A stretch of 15,226 nt of DNA. Origin: Pseudomonadota bacterium. Its GTDB lineage: Bacteria; Pseudomonadota; Gammaproteobacteria; UBA6186; Azoamicaceae. Made by a program: the position numbers and the translations under genes. The stretch lies in contig JAJZUR010000023.1 of NCBI GenBank assembly GCA_021848375.1, positions 1 to 15,226 on the forward strand. Reading direction: 5' to 3'. Shown piece after piece: positions 6,215-14,339 of the stretch. The notes beneath the pieces are model-generated. The model worked only from the letters and a program-made list of their open reading frames with translations, made no database searches and had not been told where the DNA came from. The stretch's first letter is position 1, and the number at the start of each line of letters is the position of its first letter.

Positions 6215-7882
6215 ATGAAACTTAAAAAGATTAGCTTATATATTCTATTCCTGATGATACCGCTCACCGGTCACACGGAAGATCTCTTAAGCGTTTATCG
6301 CACCGCAAAATCCAATGATCCCACGTTGCAAGCAGCAAAAGCGGGCCAACTGTCAGCCGCAGAAGCTTCCCCGCAAGCGCTGGCAAATTTTTTACCAACC
6401 ATAAGGGCAACCGCCGCGAATACTGCTAATCATAATTCTAGTATCTATGCCAATACAAAAGATAATGGTACTACTTCTTCCAGCACTACAACCGGAACCA
6501 CCAGTCAAAGTTATAACCAAAGTACCTATGGCTTAGCGTTAACACAACCGATTTTCTACTATCAACAATGGGTGCAATATGCCCAAGCAACCGAACAAGT
6601 CAAACAAGCCAATGCAACTTACGCTGCCGCTGAGCAAGATTTAATTGTACGAACTGTACAAGCGTATTTTGGCGTATTAAAAGCCTACGACGCCTTAAAA
6701 TTTGCTCGTGCACAACGAGTAGCGCTTGGAAAATTTTTGGATCAAACCGAGCAGCGCTTCAAAGTTGGTTTAATCGCCATTACTGATGTACAAATTGCCA
6801 AAGCTCAACGCGATAGCGCTTATGCCCAAGAAATCTCGGCTGAAAATACTCTCGCCAATGCCAAAGAGGTTTTAAGGCAAATTACCGATAAACCCATGGA
6901 TAAATTTTATTTTTTACGGGACGAACTCACCTTAAAGTCGCCCGAACCCAATAATATCGAAAAATGGGTGGTCACCGCTTTAGATCAAAATTTTACCTTG
7001 CAAGCTTCTCGTTTTGGAGTTGCTGTCTCCCGCCAAAATATTAAAATAAATGAAGGCGGTCATTTTCCAACCATTAGCGTCAATGGTAATATTACCAGCT
7101 CAACCAGTACGCCCTCTACCCCAACCAATACTAATTCTTCCATTGGCTTACAAGTCGCGTTGCCGCTCTTTAGCGGGGGCGCTGTCAATTCTAAAACAAG
7201 ACAGGCTGTTTATAATTACGAACAAATCCAAAAACAAATGGAAACTTTATATCGTCAGGTTGAAAGCAATACGCGTCAAGCCTATCGCGGCGTTCTTACC
7301 CAAATTAGTCAGATCCAAGCGCTAAAGCAAGCCATTATCTCCAATGCAAGCGCCCTAAAAGCAACCGATGCTGCCTTTAGAGTCGGCACGCGTACCATTG
7401 TGGATGTGTTAAATTCGCAAACAAGTCTTATTCAAGCAGAACAAAACTACGCAAATGCTCGTTACGATTACATCTTACAAAGCATACAGTTAAAACAAGC
7501 GGCAGGTACTTTAAGCCCTGAAGATGTGCAACACATTAACTCCTGGCTAACCGTGATGTTAGATACCAGTAAAATCCCAGAAGATCCCAATAAAAACATC
7601 AAGCTTGGACAATATGCAAACTCAGATCTATCTACCCATTCGCCCCTTGAAAACAAACCAGTTACGCTGCCTACAGAACAAGTTATTCCATCTGTTTCAC
7701 CAAAGACTGGCGTACCATCCGGCAATACAGAGATACTGTTAGACAAAAAACCAACCAAACAAAAATCCGTTGCACCCCACAAAGTAAAAACCCAGAAAGC
7801 AAAAAAATCAAAAAAAGAAAAACATCACGCCCACCCAAAACATCATCAACAGCATAAAAAAAGCAAAGTTCAGGCACATTAA
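6215..7882 (+). CDS. tolC: TolC-family outer-membrane efflux and secretion channel with Lys/His-rich tail
   Basis: TolC forms a trimeric outer-membrane barrel and periplasmic alpha-helical duct, used by RND/MFS pumps and type I secretion. The protein starts with a signal peptide (MKLKKISLYILFLMIPLTGHT, then EDLLSVYRTAKSNDPTL, the usual mature start). Two outer-membrane efflux domains follow; the first includes PIFYYQQWVQYAQA and the second PLFSGGAVNSKTRQAVY and FRVGTRTIVDVLNSQ. A Ser/Thr/Asn-rich segment at about residues 72-105 lies where a surface loop is expected. At 555 residues it is longer than E. coli TolC (493). The excess is mostly C-terminal: the last 45 residues contain 16 Lys and 8 His, and should be periplasmic and disordered. 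ATG 6215 follows the pcm-like stop by three bases. Confidence 0.93.
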   Translation: MKLKKISLYILFLMIPLTGHTEDLLSVYRTAKSNDPTLQAAKAGQLSAAEASPQALANFLPTIRATAANTANHNSSIYANTKDNGTTSSSTTTGTTSQSYNQSTYGLALTQPIFYYQQWVQYAQATEQVKQANATYAAAEQDLIVRTVQAYFGVLKAYDALKFARAQRVALGKFLDQTEQRFKVGLIAITDVQIAKAQRDSAYAQEISAENTLANAKEVLRQITDKPMDKFYFLRDELTLKSPEPNNIEKWVVTALDQNFTLQASRFGVAVSRQNIKINEGGHFPTISVNGNITSSTSTPSTPTNTNSSIGLQVALPLFSGGAVNSKTRQAVYNYEQIQKQMETLYRQVESNTRQAYRGVLTQISQIQALKQAIISNASALKATDAAFRVGTRTIVDVLNSQTSLIQAEQNYANARYDYILQSIQLKQAAGTLSPEDVQHINSWLTVMLDTSKIPEDPNKNIKLGQYANSDLSTHSPLENKPVTLPTEQVIPSVSPKTGVPSGNTEILLDKKPTKQKSVAPHKVKTQKAKKSKKEKHHAHPKHHQQHKKSKVQAH

Positions 7883-7904
7883 ACAGATTAATTAGGTAAA
7901 AACT

Positions 7905-9257
7905 TTACGTAACAATCGCGGAGGATACACCCTTAATATCAGTTTTAGTCACATTATTTTTTAATTGCTTTTGAATCAATTCCATTACCTTATCCACCGC
8001 GCCGCGGTTTTTTTCTACCACCGCCTTACCGTTTTCGCCGGCTAATTTACGGGCATCTCGGTCAGTAAACCAATGTGATACTGCTTCGGTTAATGATTGA
8101 GTATCTGATACTTTTACGAGAGCTTTCGCTTCTGTTAATAGCTTAGTGATTTCAATAAAATTATTGATGTGCGGCCCGACAATGACCGGAATTCCAAGTG
8201 CTGCGGGTTCCAAGGTATTATGTCCCCCAACCGGCACCAAACTTCCTCCCACAAATGCCACATCCGATGCGGCATATAGAAGTCCTAATTCACCCATGGT
8301 ATCACCCAAATAGATTTGAGTGTCCGATGCAACAGGATTGCCGCTGCTGCGCTGCACTACCCGATAACCGCGTTGTTCTAATAAATTAGCAACCGGCTTA
8401 AATCGCTCAGGATGTCTTGGTACCAATATCAATAAGAGATCGTTAAATATTCTTCGTAGTTCATCAAATGCCGCTAAGATCAGCTCTTCCTCGCCGGCAT
8501 GGGTACTCGCTGCTATCCAAACCGGGCGTAATACGCCCCACGCTACGCGTAGTTGAATCGCCTCCACAAAAGCCCCCTCTTGCACAGGGACATCAAATTT
8601 TATATTCCCTGTCACCACTAAACGCTTTTTATTTAAGCCCAATTTTACAAAACGTGCGCCATCCTCTTCTGATTGGGCAACGACAAGAGATACACAATCC
8701 AGCATTTGTTTCACAACCGGTTTGAACCGTTGATATCCTGCCATCGAATGCGCGGATAAACGACCGTTAACGACTAGGATGGGGATTTTTCGTTGTTTAC
8801 AAATCCATAAACAATTAGGCCACAATTCCGTTTCCATCAATACCAATAATCGCGGCTCAACTCGATTTAAAAACCGTTTGATGTATAACGGTAAATCATA
8901 GGGGAAATAAACATGAAAGATTTTTTCTTTAGCTTCTTTATTTTTAAAACTGTTTTCTATTCGGGCATAACCCGTTGGCGTAGTGGATGTAATGGTAATC
9001 GGTAAATGGGGAAAGCGTTCTAAAAGTGCTTGAATAATGGGAATTGCCGCGACCGATTCTCCAACCGAAACCGCATGGATCCACAAACCGCCTTTTTGCA
9101 GCGGCGGCACAAAAATCCCTAATCGCTCTTTCCAGTGATAGCGATAGCCTGGATTCGTTCTTCCTTTCCACCATAATCTAAGTAATATAGCTGGAATAGA
9201 CACAGTCAATCCAACGGTATATACCCAACGCAATAAAAATGCCATCATCAGATCCAT
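7905..9257 (-). CDS. waaA: 3-deoxy-D-manno-octulosonic acid (Kdo) transferase
   Basis: WaaA (KdtA) transfers Kdo from CMP-Kdo to the lipid A precursor on the cytoplasmic face of the inner membrane. An N-terminal membrane anchor (about residues 5-29) leads into the GT-B fold. The proposed base Glu67 lies in WIHAVSVGES, followed by ITITSTTPTG, METELWPN, GNIKFD, IAASTHAGEEE, LILVPRHPERF, GDTMGEL and FVGGSLVPVGGHNTLEPAA, all as in E. coli WaaA. I prefer ATG 9257 (450 residues). A TTG at 9263 and ATGs at 9248 and 9245 are also possible, since none has a strong ribosome site and the conserved part begins with the anchor. A small HicB-domain gene ends 26 bp upstream and is probably cotranscribed. 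The gene converges on tolC with 22 bp between. Confidence 0.94.
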   Translation of the reverse strand: MDLMMAFLLRWVYTVGLTVSIPAILLRLWWKGRTNPGYRYHWKERLGIFVPPLQKGGLWIHAVSVGESVAAIPIIQALLERFPHLPITITSTTPTGYARIENSFKNKEAKEKIFHVYFPYDLPLYIKRFLNRVEPRLLVLMETELWPNCLWICKQRKIPILVVNGRLSAHSMAGYQRFKPVVKQMLDCVSLVVAQSEEDGARFVKLGLNKKRLVVTGNIKFDVPVQEGAFVEAIQLRVAWGVLRPVWIAASTHAGEEELILAAFDELRRIFNDLLLILVPRHPERFKPVANLLEQRGYRVVQRSSGNPVASDTQIYLGDTMGELGLLYAASDVAFVGGSLVPVGGHNTLEPAALGIPVIVGPHINNFIEITKLLTEAKALVKVSDTQSLTEAVSHWFTDRDARKLAGENGKAVVEKNRGAVDKVMELIQKQLKNNVTKTDIKGVSSAIVT

Positions 9258-9283
9258 ACACAAATCATCGCACTTAATCGAAT

Positions 9284-9496
9284 TTAAGTATACGGTTCTT
9301 GCTCTTTATGCTCCACCCCTAATTGCGCTTCCTCTAAATAGCGATCGACGGTTTGTTGCAGTCCGTTGATAGCCTCCTGCAAACTGGCTGCCTGAAAGCA
9401 GAGTAAATCCCTGGTGTTTAGAATCTCGCCATAAAATAGCCCCACATCGCCAGAAAAAAAGACTTTAGCAAGATACCCTTTATATTCGATATCCAT
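9284..9496 (-). CDS. Small HicB-domain protein, no HicA partner
   Basis: The 70-residue protein begins MDIEYKGYLAKVFFSGDVG and continues with FYGEILNTRDLLCFQAASLQEA and VDRYLEEA, the pattern of the HicB antitoxin N-terminal domain (a partly degraded RNase H-like fold). Typical HicB antitoxins carry a further ribbon-helix-helix or HTH domain for DNA binding. This protein ends right after the HicB domain, and no HicA toxin reading frame is present on either side. AGGAG lies about eight bases before ATG 9496. It precedes waaA on the same strand by 26 bp, so the two are likely one transcript. It may be an orphan remnant, or a member of the non-toxin HicB-like proteins with another role. Confidence 0.75.
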   Translation of the reverse strand: MDIEYKGYLAKVFFSGDVGLFYGEILNTRDLLCFQAASLQEAINGLQQTVDRYLEEAQLGVEHKEQEPYT

Positions 9497-9538
9497 AACA
9501 ATTCTCCTAGACCTTCTTTTTTTGATATCATATCCAAT

Positions 9539-10765
9539 ATGAACAAGACGCCCATGAATGTGGACATCGTGATTTTTGGCGGGGGTATTGCCGGGCTTTG
9601 GGCCTTAAACCGCCTGCGTGCACTCGGTTACCACGCCATTCTGTTAGAAACCACTGCCTTGGGCGCAGGACAAACCATTAAATCGCAAGGGATTATCCAC
9701 GGCGGCATTAAATACGCCTTGACTGGCTTTTTAAGCGGCTCTGCCAATGCCATTGAACAGATGCCACACCGTTGGAAAGCTGCTCTTCTTGGCACTGGTG
9801 AAATTGATCTCCACACTACCCAAATACTGTCTCACCATCAATTGCTCTGGTCAACTGGAAGTATTGGCTCTGAGATTGCCGGTTTCTTTGCGAGTAAAGC
9901 CCTCAATAGCCGCGTCCAAAAAGTAGAACGTTCACATTATCCAACCGTATTACACAATGCAGCCTTCAAAGGCCATGTTTATCGTTTAGAAGAAGTCGTA
10001 TTAGATACCCCTTCTCTCATTCGCGCTTTAGCAACCCCACACTCATCTGCTATGGTTAAAATTAATTCAAAACAAGGTTACCAATTTCAAGTGCAAGCTG
10101 ACAATCCGCATAATATCCTATCTCTTAAAATTTTTTCTCAGGATAAAACGCTAGAACTTCACGCAAAACGTTATCTTTTTACGGCGGGTGAAGGCAATCA
10201 ATCGCTGTTGTCGACTTTTGCCGATGTGCCGCGCATGCAAGTGCGTCCCTTACAGATGGTGATGGTAAAAATTGATCAATCCTTACCTTTTTTCGCGCAT
10301 TGTATTGATCAGGGTATTAACCCAAGAATAACCATTACGACCCATTTAACCCAAGATGGCAAATCCGTGTGGTATTTGGGCGGACAGCTCGCGGAAGATG
10401 GCGCAAAGCGCACGCCAGCTGAACAAATTGCGGCTGCCAAAAAAGAATTGGCCGCCTTATTCCCTTGGCTAGATTTTTCAGGCGCTCAATGGGCGAGTTT
10501 TTTTGTGAATCGCGCCGAGCCAGAACAACCCGGCGGAAAACGGCCTGATAATGTATTTTTAGAAACCGTAGGCAATAAAATGATAGCCTGGCCAACGAAG
10601 CTTGCGCTTACCCCCGTCTTAATTGATCAATTAATCATACAATTACAAAAGCAATCGATTCATTCTTCCGGCTTCTCATCATCTCTAAACCACTTAGAAC
10701 CAGAATTTTCTCAATTCGAAAAACCTAACGTCGCACTTCCACCATGGGATGAAATGTTTGAGTAG
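9539..10765 (+). CDS. FAD-dependent oxidoreductase of the DAO / glycerol-3-phosphate dehydrogenase-like family
   Basis: The 408-residue protein opens with an FAD-binding Rossmann motif (IVIFGGGIAGLWALNRL, Gly14, Gly16, Gly19) and the acidic end of the second strand (ILLET). TIKSQGIIHGGIKYALTG follows and resembles the flavin-contact segment of glycerol-3-phosphate dehydrogenases. KRYLFTAGEGN is a typical second flavin-binding segment. The substrate is not evident; a GlpD/LhgO-like role on a small hydroxy acid or polyol phosphate is possible but not shown. There is no signal peptide or membrane helix. ATG 9539 lacks a clear ribosome site and an in-frame ATG at 9554 is an alternative. The gene diverges from the hicB-like gene across 42 bp. 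Its stop is 80 bp from the convergent HNH-like gene and that gap shows no clear terminator. Confidence 0.8.
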   Translation: MNKTPMNVDIVIFGGGIAGLWALNRLRALGYHAILLETTALGAGQTIKSQGIIHGGIKYALTGFLSGSANAIEQMPHRWKAALLGTGEIDLHTTQILSHHQLLWSTGSIGSEIAGFFASKALNSRVQKVERSHYPTVLHNAAFKGHVYRLEEVVLDTPSLIRALATPHSSAMVKINSKQGYQFQVQADNPHNILSLKIFSQDKTLELHAKRYLFTAGEGNQSLLSTFADVPRMQVRPLQMVMVKIDQSLPFFAHCIDQGINPRITITTHLTQDGKSVWYLGGQLAEDGAKRTPAEQIAAAKKELAALFPWLDFSGAQWASFFVNRAEPEQPGGKRPDNVFLETVGNKMIAWPTKLALTPVLIDQLIIQLQKQSIHSSGFSSSLNHLEPEFSQFEKPNVALPPWDEMFE

Positions 10766-10845
10766 TTATTTCCCTTTAAGATCAATACTCGATTTCAAAT
10801 ATTCATGTAACATTTGGAAAAATGGCTAAAATTCCCATGCCAATT

Positions 10846-11601
10846 CTACAGTATATTTCTCATTTTTTTCATAACTTTTTTTAAGTCCATTTTCGTGTTA
10901 ACTATTTTATATACTACTTCATTATCATTAAGTTCATTTCCAAACAGCGCGTTGGGTTTATATCCCAACCAATAGCTTATCTGTAAAAATCCAATATTTT
11001 CCCACCATATTGCTTTCAGTACTCTCACTTCATCTCCTTCTTCTTGTAAATAACCTAATAAATCACCCTTGCCTAAAATATTCACAAAACTTTCCACTTG
11101 TCCTCCTTTATATCCAAATGGTCTAGTTAAACACAGAGAAATTGATAATGTCCTAAGATTTTCTTTAGTCAAAGGGTTTGGAAAATCCTCTGGCAATAAA
11201 ATACCTGCATCAATAATTCTACACCCCAAACTCTTAGCACAATAACAATAAAAATCTTCAAGAGTACTCTTATAATTTTCTCCAAATACCTGAGATAAAT
11301 TCATTGTCAATATATTTTTTATTCTGGGCTTCACAATTTTAGATTTAAACCATACGTATAATTTATCGTATGCCATATCAAATCCTTGTGTTAGTTGATT
11401 ATTGCAAACAGCACAAATATTCGCCTTATATTTCATTTTATTAGAACCCGGGCCTTGAATCGTTACAATAGGCTTCTCACTTAATGGCACATGATAAAAA
11501 TTTTTCGTTTTTCCCAACAGGCTTTTTTTAAAAATATGCTCTCGGGAATCAATCTCATTCTTTTTACAGATCCAGCATAAATTCATATTTAATGTCGACA
11601 T
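10846..11601 (-). CDS. HNH-like treble-clef zinc protein of unknown role
   Basis: The 251-residue protein has an N-terminal zinc-finger pattern of the HNH endonuclease superfamily: Cys9-x2-Cys12, then Arg20-Glu21-His22-Ile in SREHIFKKSLLG, then Cys63-x2-Cys66-Asn67-Asn68 in NICAVCNNQL. The EH(I/V)F and CxxCNN elements are typical of HNH proteins often annotated hypothetical. The remaining 180 residues are not recognised and end in a Lys-rich helix. Nuclease activity is plausible but unproven, as the second catalytic His is not obvious. AAGGAAAA lies six bases before ATG 11601. Base composition is clearly more AT-rich than in the housekeeping genes to the left, which suggests transfer. It follows the ATPase gene on the same strand by 79 bp and may be cotranscribed with it. 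Confidence 0.65.
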   Translation of the reverse strand: MSTLNMNLCWICKKNEIDSREHIFKKSLLGKTKNFYHVPLSEKPIVTIQGPGSNKMKYKANICAVCNNQLTQGFDMAYDKLYVWFKSKIVKPRIKNILTMNLSQVFGENYKSTLEDFYCYCAKSLGCRIIDAGILLPEDFPNPLTKENLRTLSISLCLTRPFGYKGGQVESFVNILGKGDLLGYLQEEGDEVRVLKAIWWENIGFLQISYWLGYKPNALFGNELNDNEVVYKIVNTKMDLKKVMKKMRNIL

Positions 11602-11680
11602 AACTAGTTTTCCTTTATGATTCTATATTGGAAAATGAAGATGGGATATAAGAACCGTAGATATAATCATGAAATAATTT

Positions 11681-12844
11681 TTAACCTCTTAAAGGTTCTA
11701 AATCACTTAATATCCTTTTTATACTTAATGCCGTTATATCATCAGTGAATGGATAAGTATCATCACCCGCATGTACAATGTAAGCGTGTGAGAGATTAAG
11801 ATCCGCTATCGAGGTATAGATAGATCGGGTTGGTTTTGGCATCACAGTTCTTTTAAATTCAAATCCCAAACGTATATTCCCACGTATTACCAGCAGATCT
11901 AGCTCCGCTCCAGCATGAGTTCCCCAAAAATAAGTTTCTTCACGCTGTGCCCCAAGTCGCGAAATAATCGCATTCATCGCAAAACCTTCCCAAGAAGCGC
12001 CCACTTTAGGATGATTTTCTAAATCTTCTTGAACATTAATTCCTAATAGCGTGTGCAAAAGACCAGTATCACTTAGATATATTTTAGGTGCTTTAATTTG
12101 ACGTTTGGAAATATTTTCCCACCAAGGTGAAAGTTGATCTATAACAAAAGTTGATGTTAAAATATCCAAGTATTGTCGAACCAATTTCGTACTTATACCA
12201 AAAGCACGAGAAAATTCAGCTGCATTCCAGATCTGTCCATGATAATGCGCCAACATCATCCAAAATCGTCGTAATGCAATAGTAGGAATTCTGATCCCTA
12301 ATTGAGGCAAATCTCGTTCTAAAAAAGTTCGAATAAAATCATTTCTCCAATTTTTACTTATCAGATCTGAGTCTGCCAAAAAAGAGCGTGGAAACGCTCC
12401 GCGTACCCACAACTTTTCAATTTGCTCAAGTCCAACTTCTTGTAAATTAAATCCTTTAATTTCCAAATATGCAATGCGGCCAGCCAAGGACTCCGAACTC
12501 TGTTTAAGTAAGGTCGGAGAAGCACTTCCTAACACTAAGAAGCGGCAAGGTAGTTGTGGTCTATCTGCTAAAACTCGTAGAATTTTAAAGAGATCTGGAC
12601 AATGTTGAATTTCATCAATAATGACCAAGCCTTTCAGGGATTGTAAGGTCAACATAGGATCATCTAGGCGCGCAAGATGTGTAGGGTTTTCTAAATCAAA
12701 GAATGTAACTAAATCGTTGGGTTTAATGAGTGATCGCGCTAAGGTCGTTTTGCCTACTTGGCGAGGACCAATGAGCGCGACCACAGGATTTTCCTTAAGA
12801 AGCTCCTTAATTTTAGTCAAATAACATGCACGTTCGACTAACAT
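11681..12844 (-). CDS. AAA-family ATPase with C-terminal DUF4143 (PD-(D/E)XK-like) domain
   Basis: The 387-residue protein has Walker A ALIGPRQVGKTTLARS (residues 23-38), Walker B GLVIIDEIQHCPDLF (72-86) and the segment FLVLGSASPTLLKQSSESLAGRI typical of the AAA_14 group. The C-terminal DUF4143 part contains KIYLSDTGLLHTLLGI and a nuclease-like core, AELDLLVIRGNIRLGFEFKR, whose ELD and EFK match the PD-(D/E)XK pattern. Such proteins are widespread, often horizontally acquired, and their job is unsettled. I start at ATG 12844 (MLVERACYLTKI), where family members usually begin. Upstream in-frame starts at 12880 and 12976 would add unrelated hydrophobic residues and place the strong promoter inside the gene. 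With that promoter the transcript would begin at the ATG itself, giving a leaderless message. It is AT-rich like the HNH-like gene downstream. Confidence 0.88.
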   Translation of the reverse strand: MLVERACYLTKIKELLKENPVVALIGPRQVGKTTLARSLIKPNDLVTFFDLENPTHLARLDDPMLTLQSLKGLVIIDEIQHCPDLFKILRVLADRPQLPCRFLVLGSASPTLLKQSSESLAGRIAYLEIKGFNLQEVGLEQIEKLWVRGAFPRSFLADSDLISKNWRNDFIRTFLERDLPQLGIRIPTIALRRFWMMLAHYHGQIWNAAEFSRAFGISTKLVRQYLDILTSTFVIDQLSPWWENISKRQIKAPKIYLSDTGLLHTLLGINVQEDLENHPKVGASWEGFAMNAIISRLGAQREETYFWGTHAGAELDLLVIRGNIRLGFEFKRTVMPKPTRSIYTSIADLNLSHAYIVHAGDDTYPFTDDITALSIKRILSDLEPLRG

Positions 12845-12850
12845 ACCTAA

Positions 12851-12879
12851 ATTATACAATAACCTTGAAAAATTGTCCA
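12851..12879 (-). promoter_or_regulatory. Strong sigma-70 promoter of the DUF4143 ATPase gene
   Basis: On the minus strand TGGACA (12879-12874, five of six) and TATAAT (12856-12851, perfect) are separated by exactly 17 bases. Seven bases after TATAAT is the A of ATG 12844, so the expected transcript is leaderless or nearly so. The spacer is almost exactly one arm of the inverted repeat at 12857-12905. Confidence 0.65.
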
Positions 12880-12905
12880 TTTTAGAACTTTTTTCAAGGT
12901 TATTG
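12857..12905. repeat. Perfect 16-bp inverted repeat over the ATPase promoter
   Basis: CAATAACCTTGAAAAA at 12857-12872 and its exact reverse complement at 12890-12905 are separated by 17 bases. On the minus strand the downstream arm fills most of the promoter spacer and directly abuts TATAAT, while the -35 box lies between the arms. This arrangement suggests an operator bound by a dimer or looping protein, possibly autoregulation. An alternative is the end of a small mobile element. Confidence 0.7.
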
Positions 12906-12930
12906 TCAAGCCAAACAAAAATAAATATAT

Positions 12931-12963
12931 AAATCAGGCACTTATATTTTAAATGCCTGATTT
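12931..12963 (-). terminator. Possible terminator of the MFS transporter gene
   Basis: A 10-bp perfect stem, AAATCAGGCA at 12931-12940 and TGCCTGATTT at 12954-12963, has a 13-base AT-rich loop. On the minus strand it is followed by an AT-rich stretch with several T, ending in TTTTTG. It lies about 90 bases beyond the transporter stop and ahead of the ATPase promoter. The stem has only four GC pairs and the T tract is interrupted, so termination may be partial. Confidence 0.4.
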
Positions 12964-13051
12964 GGTAGACAGTCATGAGAGTCAGATCATATATTAATTT
13001 TTATATTATGTTTGTGCTAACGCTATAGATCCGACCCAATGGCTCCTAATC

Positions 13052-14338
13052 TCACCCTCGCGCTTGCAACACAACTACCCCTAAAAAGCCCATTAATGCC
13101 AATAAACCAAAATAAATAAAAGGTATGATGGCAATTTCCGTTTGCTGCCACAACCAAAGGCTGATAAGCGGGGCGCTACCTGAGAATAATAACGAGCCTA
13201 TCGTATGTCCGACGCTTAAACAGCGGCAACGCTCACCCACACTGATCTTTTGCATTAAAAGGGTGTACATAGGCGCTTGATAACAAGCAATGATCCCAGC
13301 GGTTGCTCCCATTAACCACAAAGGCATCGCGCCTTTTAAAATCATCCAGATATTTAAGCCTAACGTTATCAGCAAAACCCGGAAAAACATCTTTATGATC
13401 CGTGTTAAACCAAAACGATCTGCTAAAAATGCCGCGAGCGGTATACATAAGGTAAAAATCAAAATGGCATGGGACGTCATACGAGCGGCAACTTCCGGAT
13501 CTAATATTTGCAACGTACTGCTTAAATATCTTCCCAAAAAGACCAAATAAAAATGGTAGGTTCCGCCCGATGCGCCGCAAAATAATATGGCAATGAATAT
13601 GATCCGTCTATTTTTAACCAATAGATTAAACAAAGAATCCGAAGCCATTTTATGTCTTTCCTGCTTGTCTAAATAATTCATAAATTCTGCTGTTTCGTGC
13701 ATATAAAAACGCAGCCAAAAGACAATAACCCCCAATATTCCCCCAAATACAAACGGCAGGCGCCAATAGAAATTGGGATCCGCGGTTTGCATAATCCAAC
13801 TGGAAGCAAGGGATGCCACATAAATCCCAATAAACATTGCAACACCCGTTAAACTATTGGCAAAGCAGGGTTTATTTTTAAAAAAGGATTCGTATACAAA
13901 GACGCGAACGCTATCCGCTTCACCCCCCGTTAAGATGCCCTGCAAAATACGGCAGATTAATAATAACAATGGCGCTATCCACCCGATATCCTGATAGGTT
14001 GGCAATAAGCCAATACAGGTGGTTGGGATAGCAATGCCCAACATGCTGATTTTTAGAGAAATGCTGCGTCCATAGCGATCACCAATATAACCAAATAGCA
14101 TTGCGCCAAAGGGTTTCGCAAACGAACCGGTTAAGAAAACCCCAAAGGTTTTCAATAATGCAACCGTTTCGTTATCGCTTGGAAAAAATTGCGCGGCTAA
14201 TAGACTTGCACAAAATCCATACAAGGTATAATCGTAGTATTCGACCACGGTACCAAAAACAGCCGGAAAAAATGCTTTTAAAGTTTGAAAATCAAGCTTT
14301 CGCTCAATTGAAATGCGGGACTCTAGCGTTGATGCCAT
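13052..14338 (-). CDS. MHS-type MFS transporter under a TPP riboswitch, probable thiamine or precursor importer
   Basis: The 428-residue inner-membrane protein has about 12 hydrophobic helices and features of the metabolite:H+ symporter (MHS, ProP-like) group: FFPAVFGTVVEYYDYTLYG at the start, the MFS A-motif GYIGDRYGR (residues 83-91), and ICRILQGILTGGEADSVRVFVYE. General annotation would be proline/betaine or metabolite transporter. The TPP riboswitch directly upstream changes the likely substrate to thiamine or a thiamine precursor, with synthesis shut off when cellular TPP is high. That is inference from the regulator, not from transporter residues. I start at ATG 14338; GTG 14344 is in frame but lies inside riboswitch stem P1. 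GGAGGGAGA before it is both the ribosome site and part of the conserved riboswitch 3' end. No thiamine biosynthesis gene is present in the window. Confidence 0.9.
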   Translation of the reverse strand: MASTLESRISIERKLDFQTLKAFFPAVFGTVVEYYDYTLYGFCASLLAAQFFPSDNETVALLKTFGVFLTGSFAKPFGAMLFGYIGDRYGRSISLKISMLGIAIPTTCIGLLPTYQDIGWIAPLLLLICRILQGILTGGEADSVRVFVYESFFKNKPCFANSLTGVAMFIGIYVASLASSWIMQTADPNFYWRLPFVFGGILGVIVFWLRFYMHETAEFMNYLDKQERHKMASDSLFNLLVKNRRIIFIAILFCGASGGTYHFYLVFLGRYLSSTLQILDPEVAARMTSHAILIFTLCIPLAAFLADRFGLTRIIKMFFRVLLITLGLNIWMILKGAMPLWLMGATAGIIACYQAPMYTLLMQKISVGERCRCLSVGHTIGSLLFSGSAPLISLWLWQQTEIAIIPFIYFGLLALMGFLGVVVLQARG

Positions 14339-14339
14339 C

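Noticed and set aside
7883..7904. Terminator between tolC and waaA
   Set aside because: The GTAAA/TTTAC stem is five AT-rich base pairs with a three-base loop and no useful T tract.
8198..9174. Open frames within waaA on both strands
   Set aside because: They are shadows of a conserved Kdo transferase frame with full-length family similarity.
9524..9534. GATAT-C-ATATC palindrome as a HicB operator
   Set aside because: It is short and AT-rich, likely by chance, and this HicB protein lacks a DNA-binding domain.
12845..12976. Longer start of the DUF4143 ATPase at 12976 or 12880
   Set aside because: The extra residues are a low-complexity hydrophobic stretch coded by the inverted repeats, and the near-consensus promoter would lie inside the gene.
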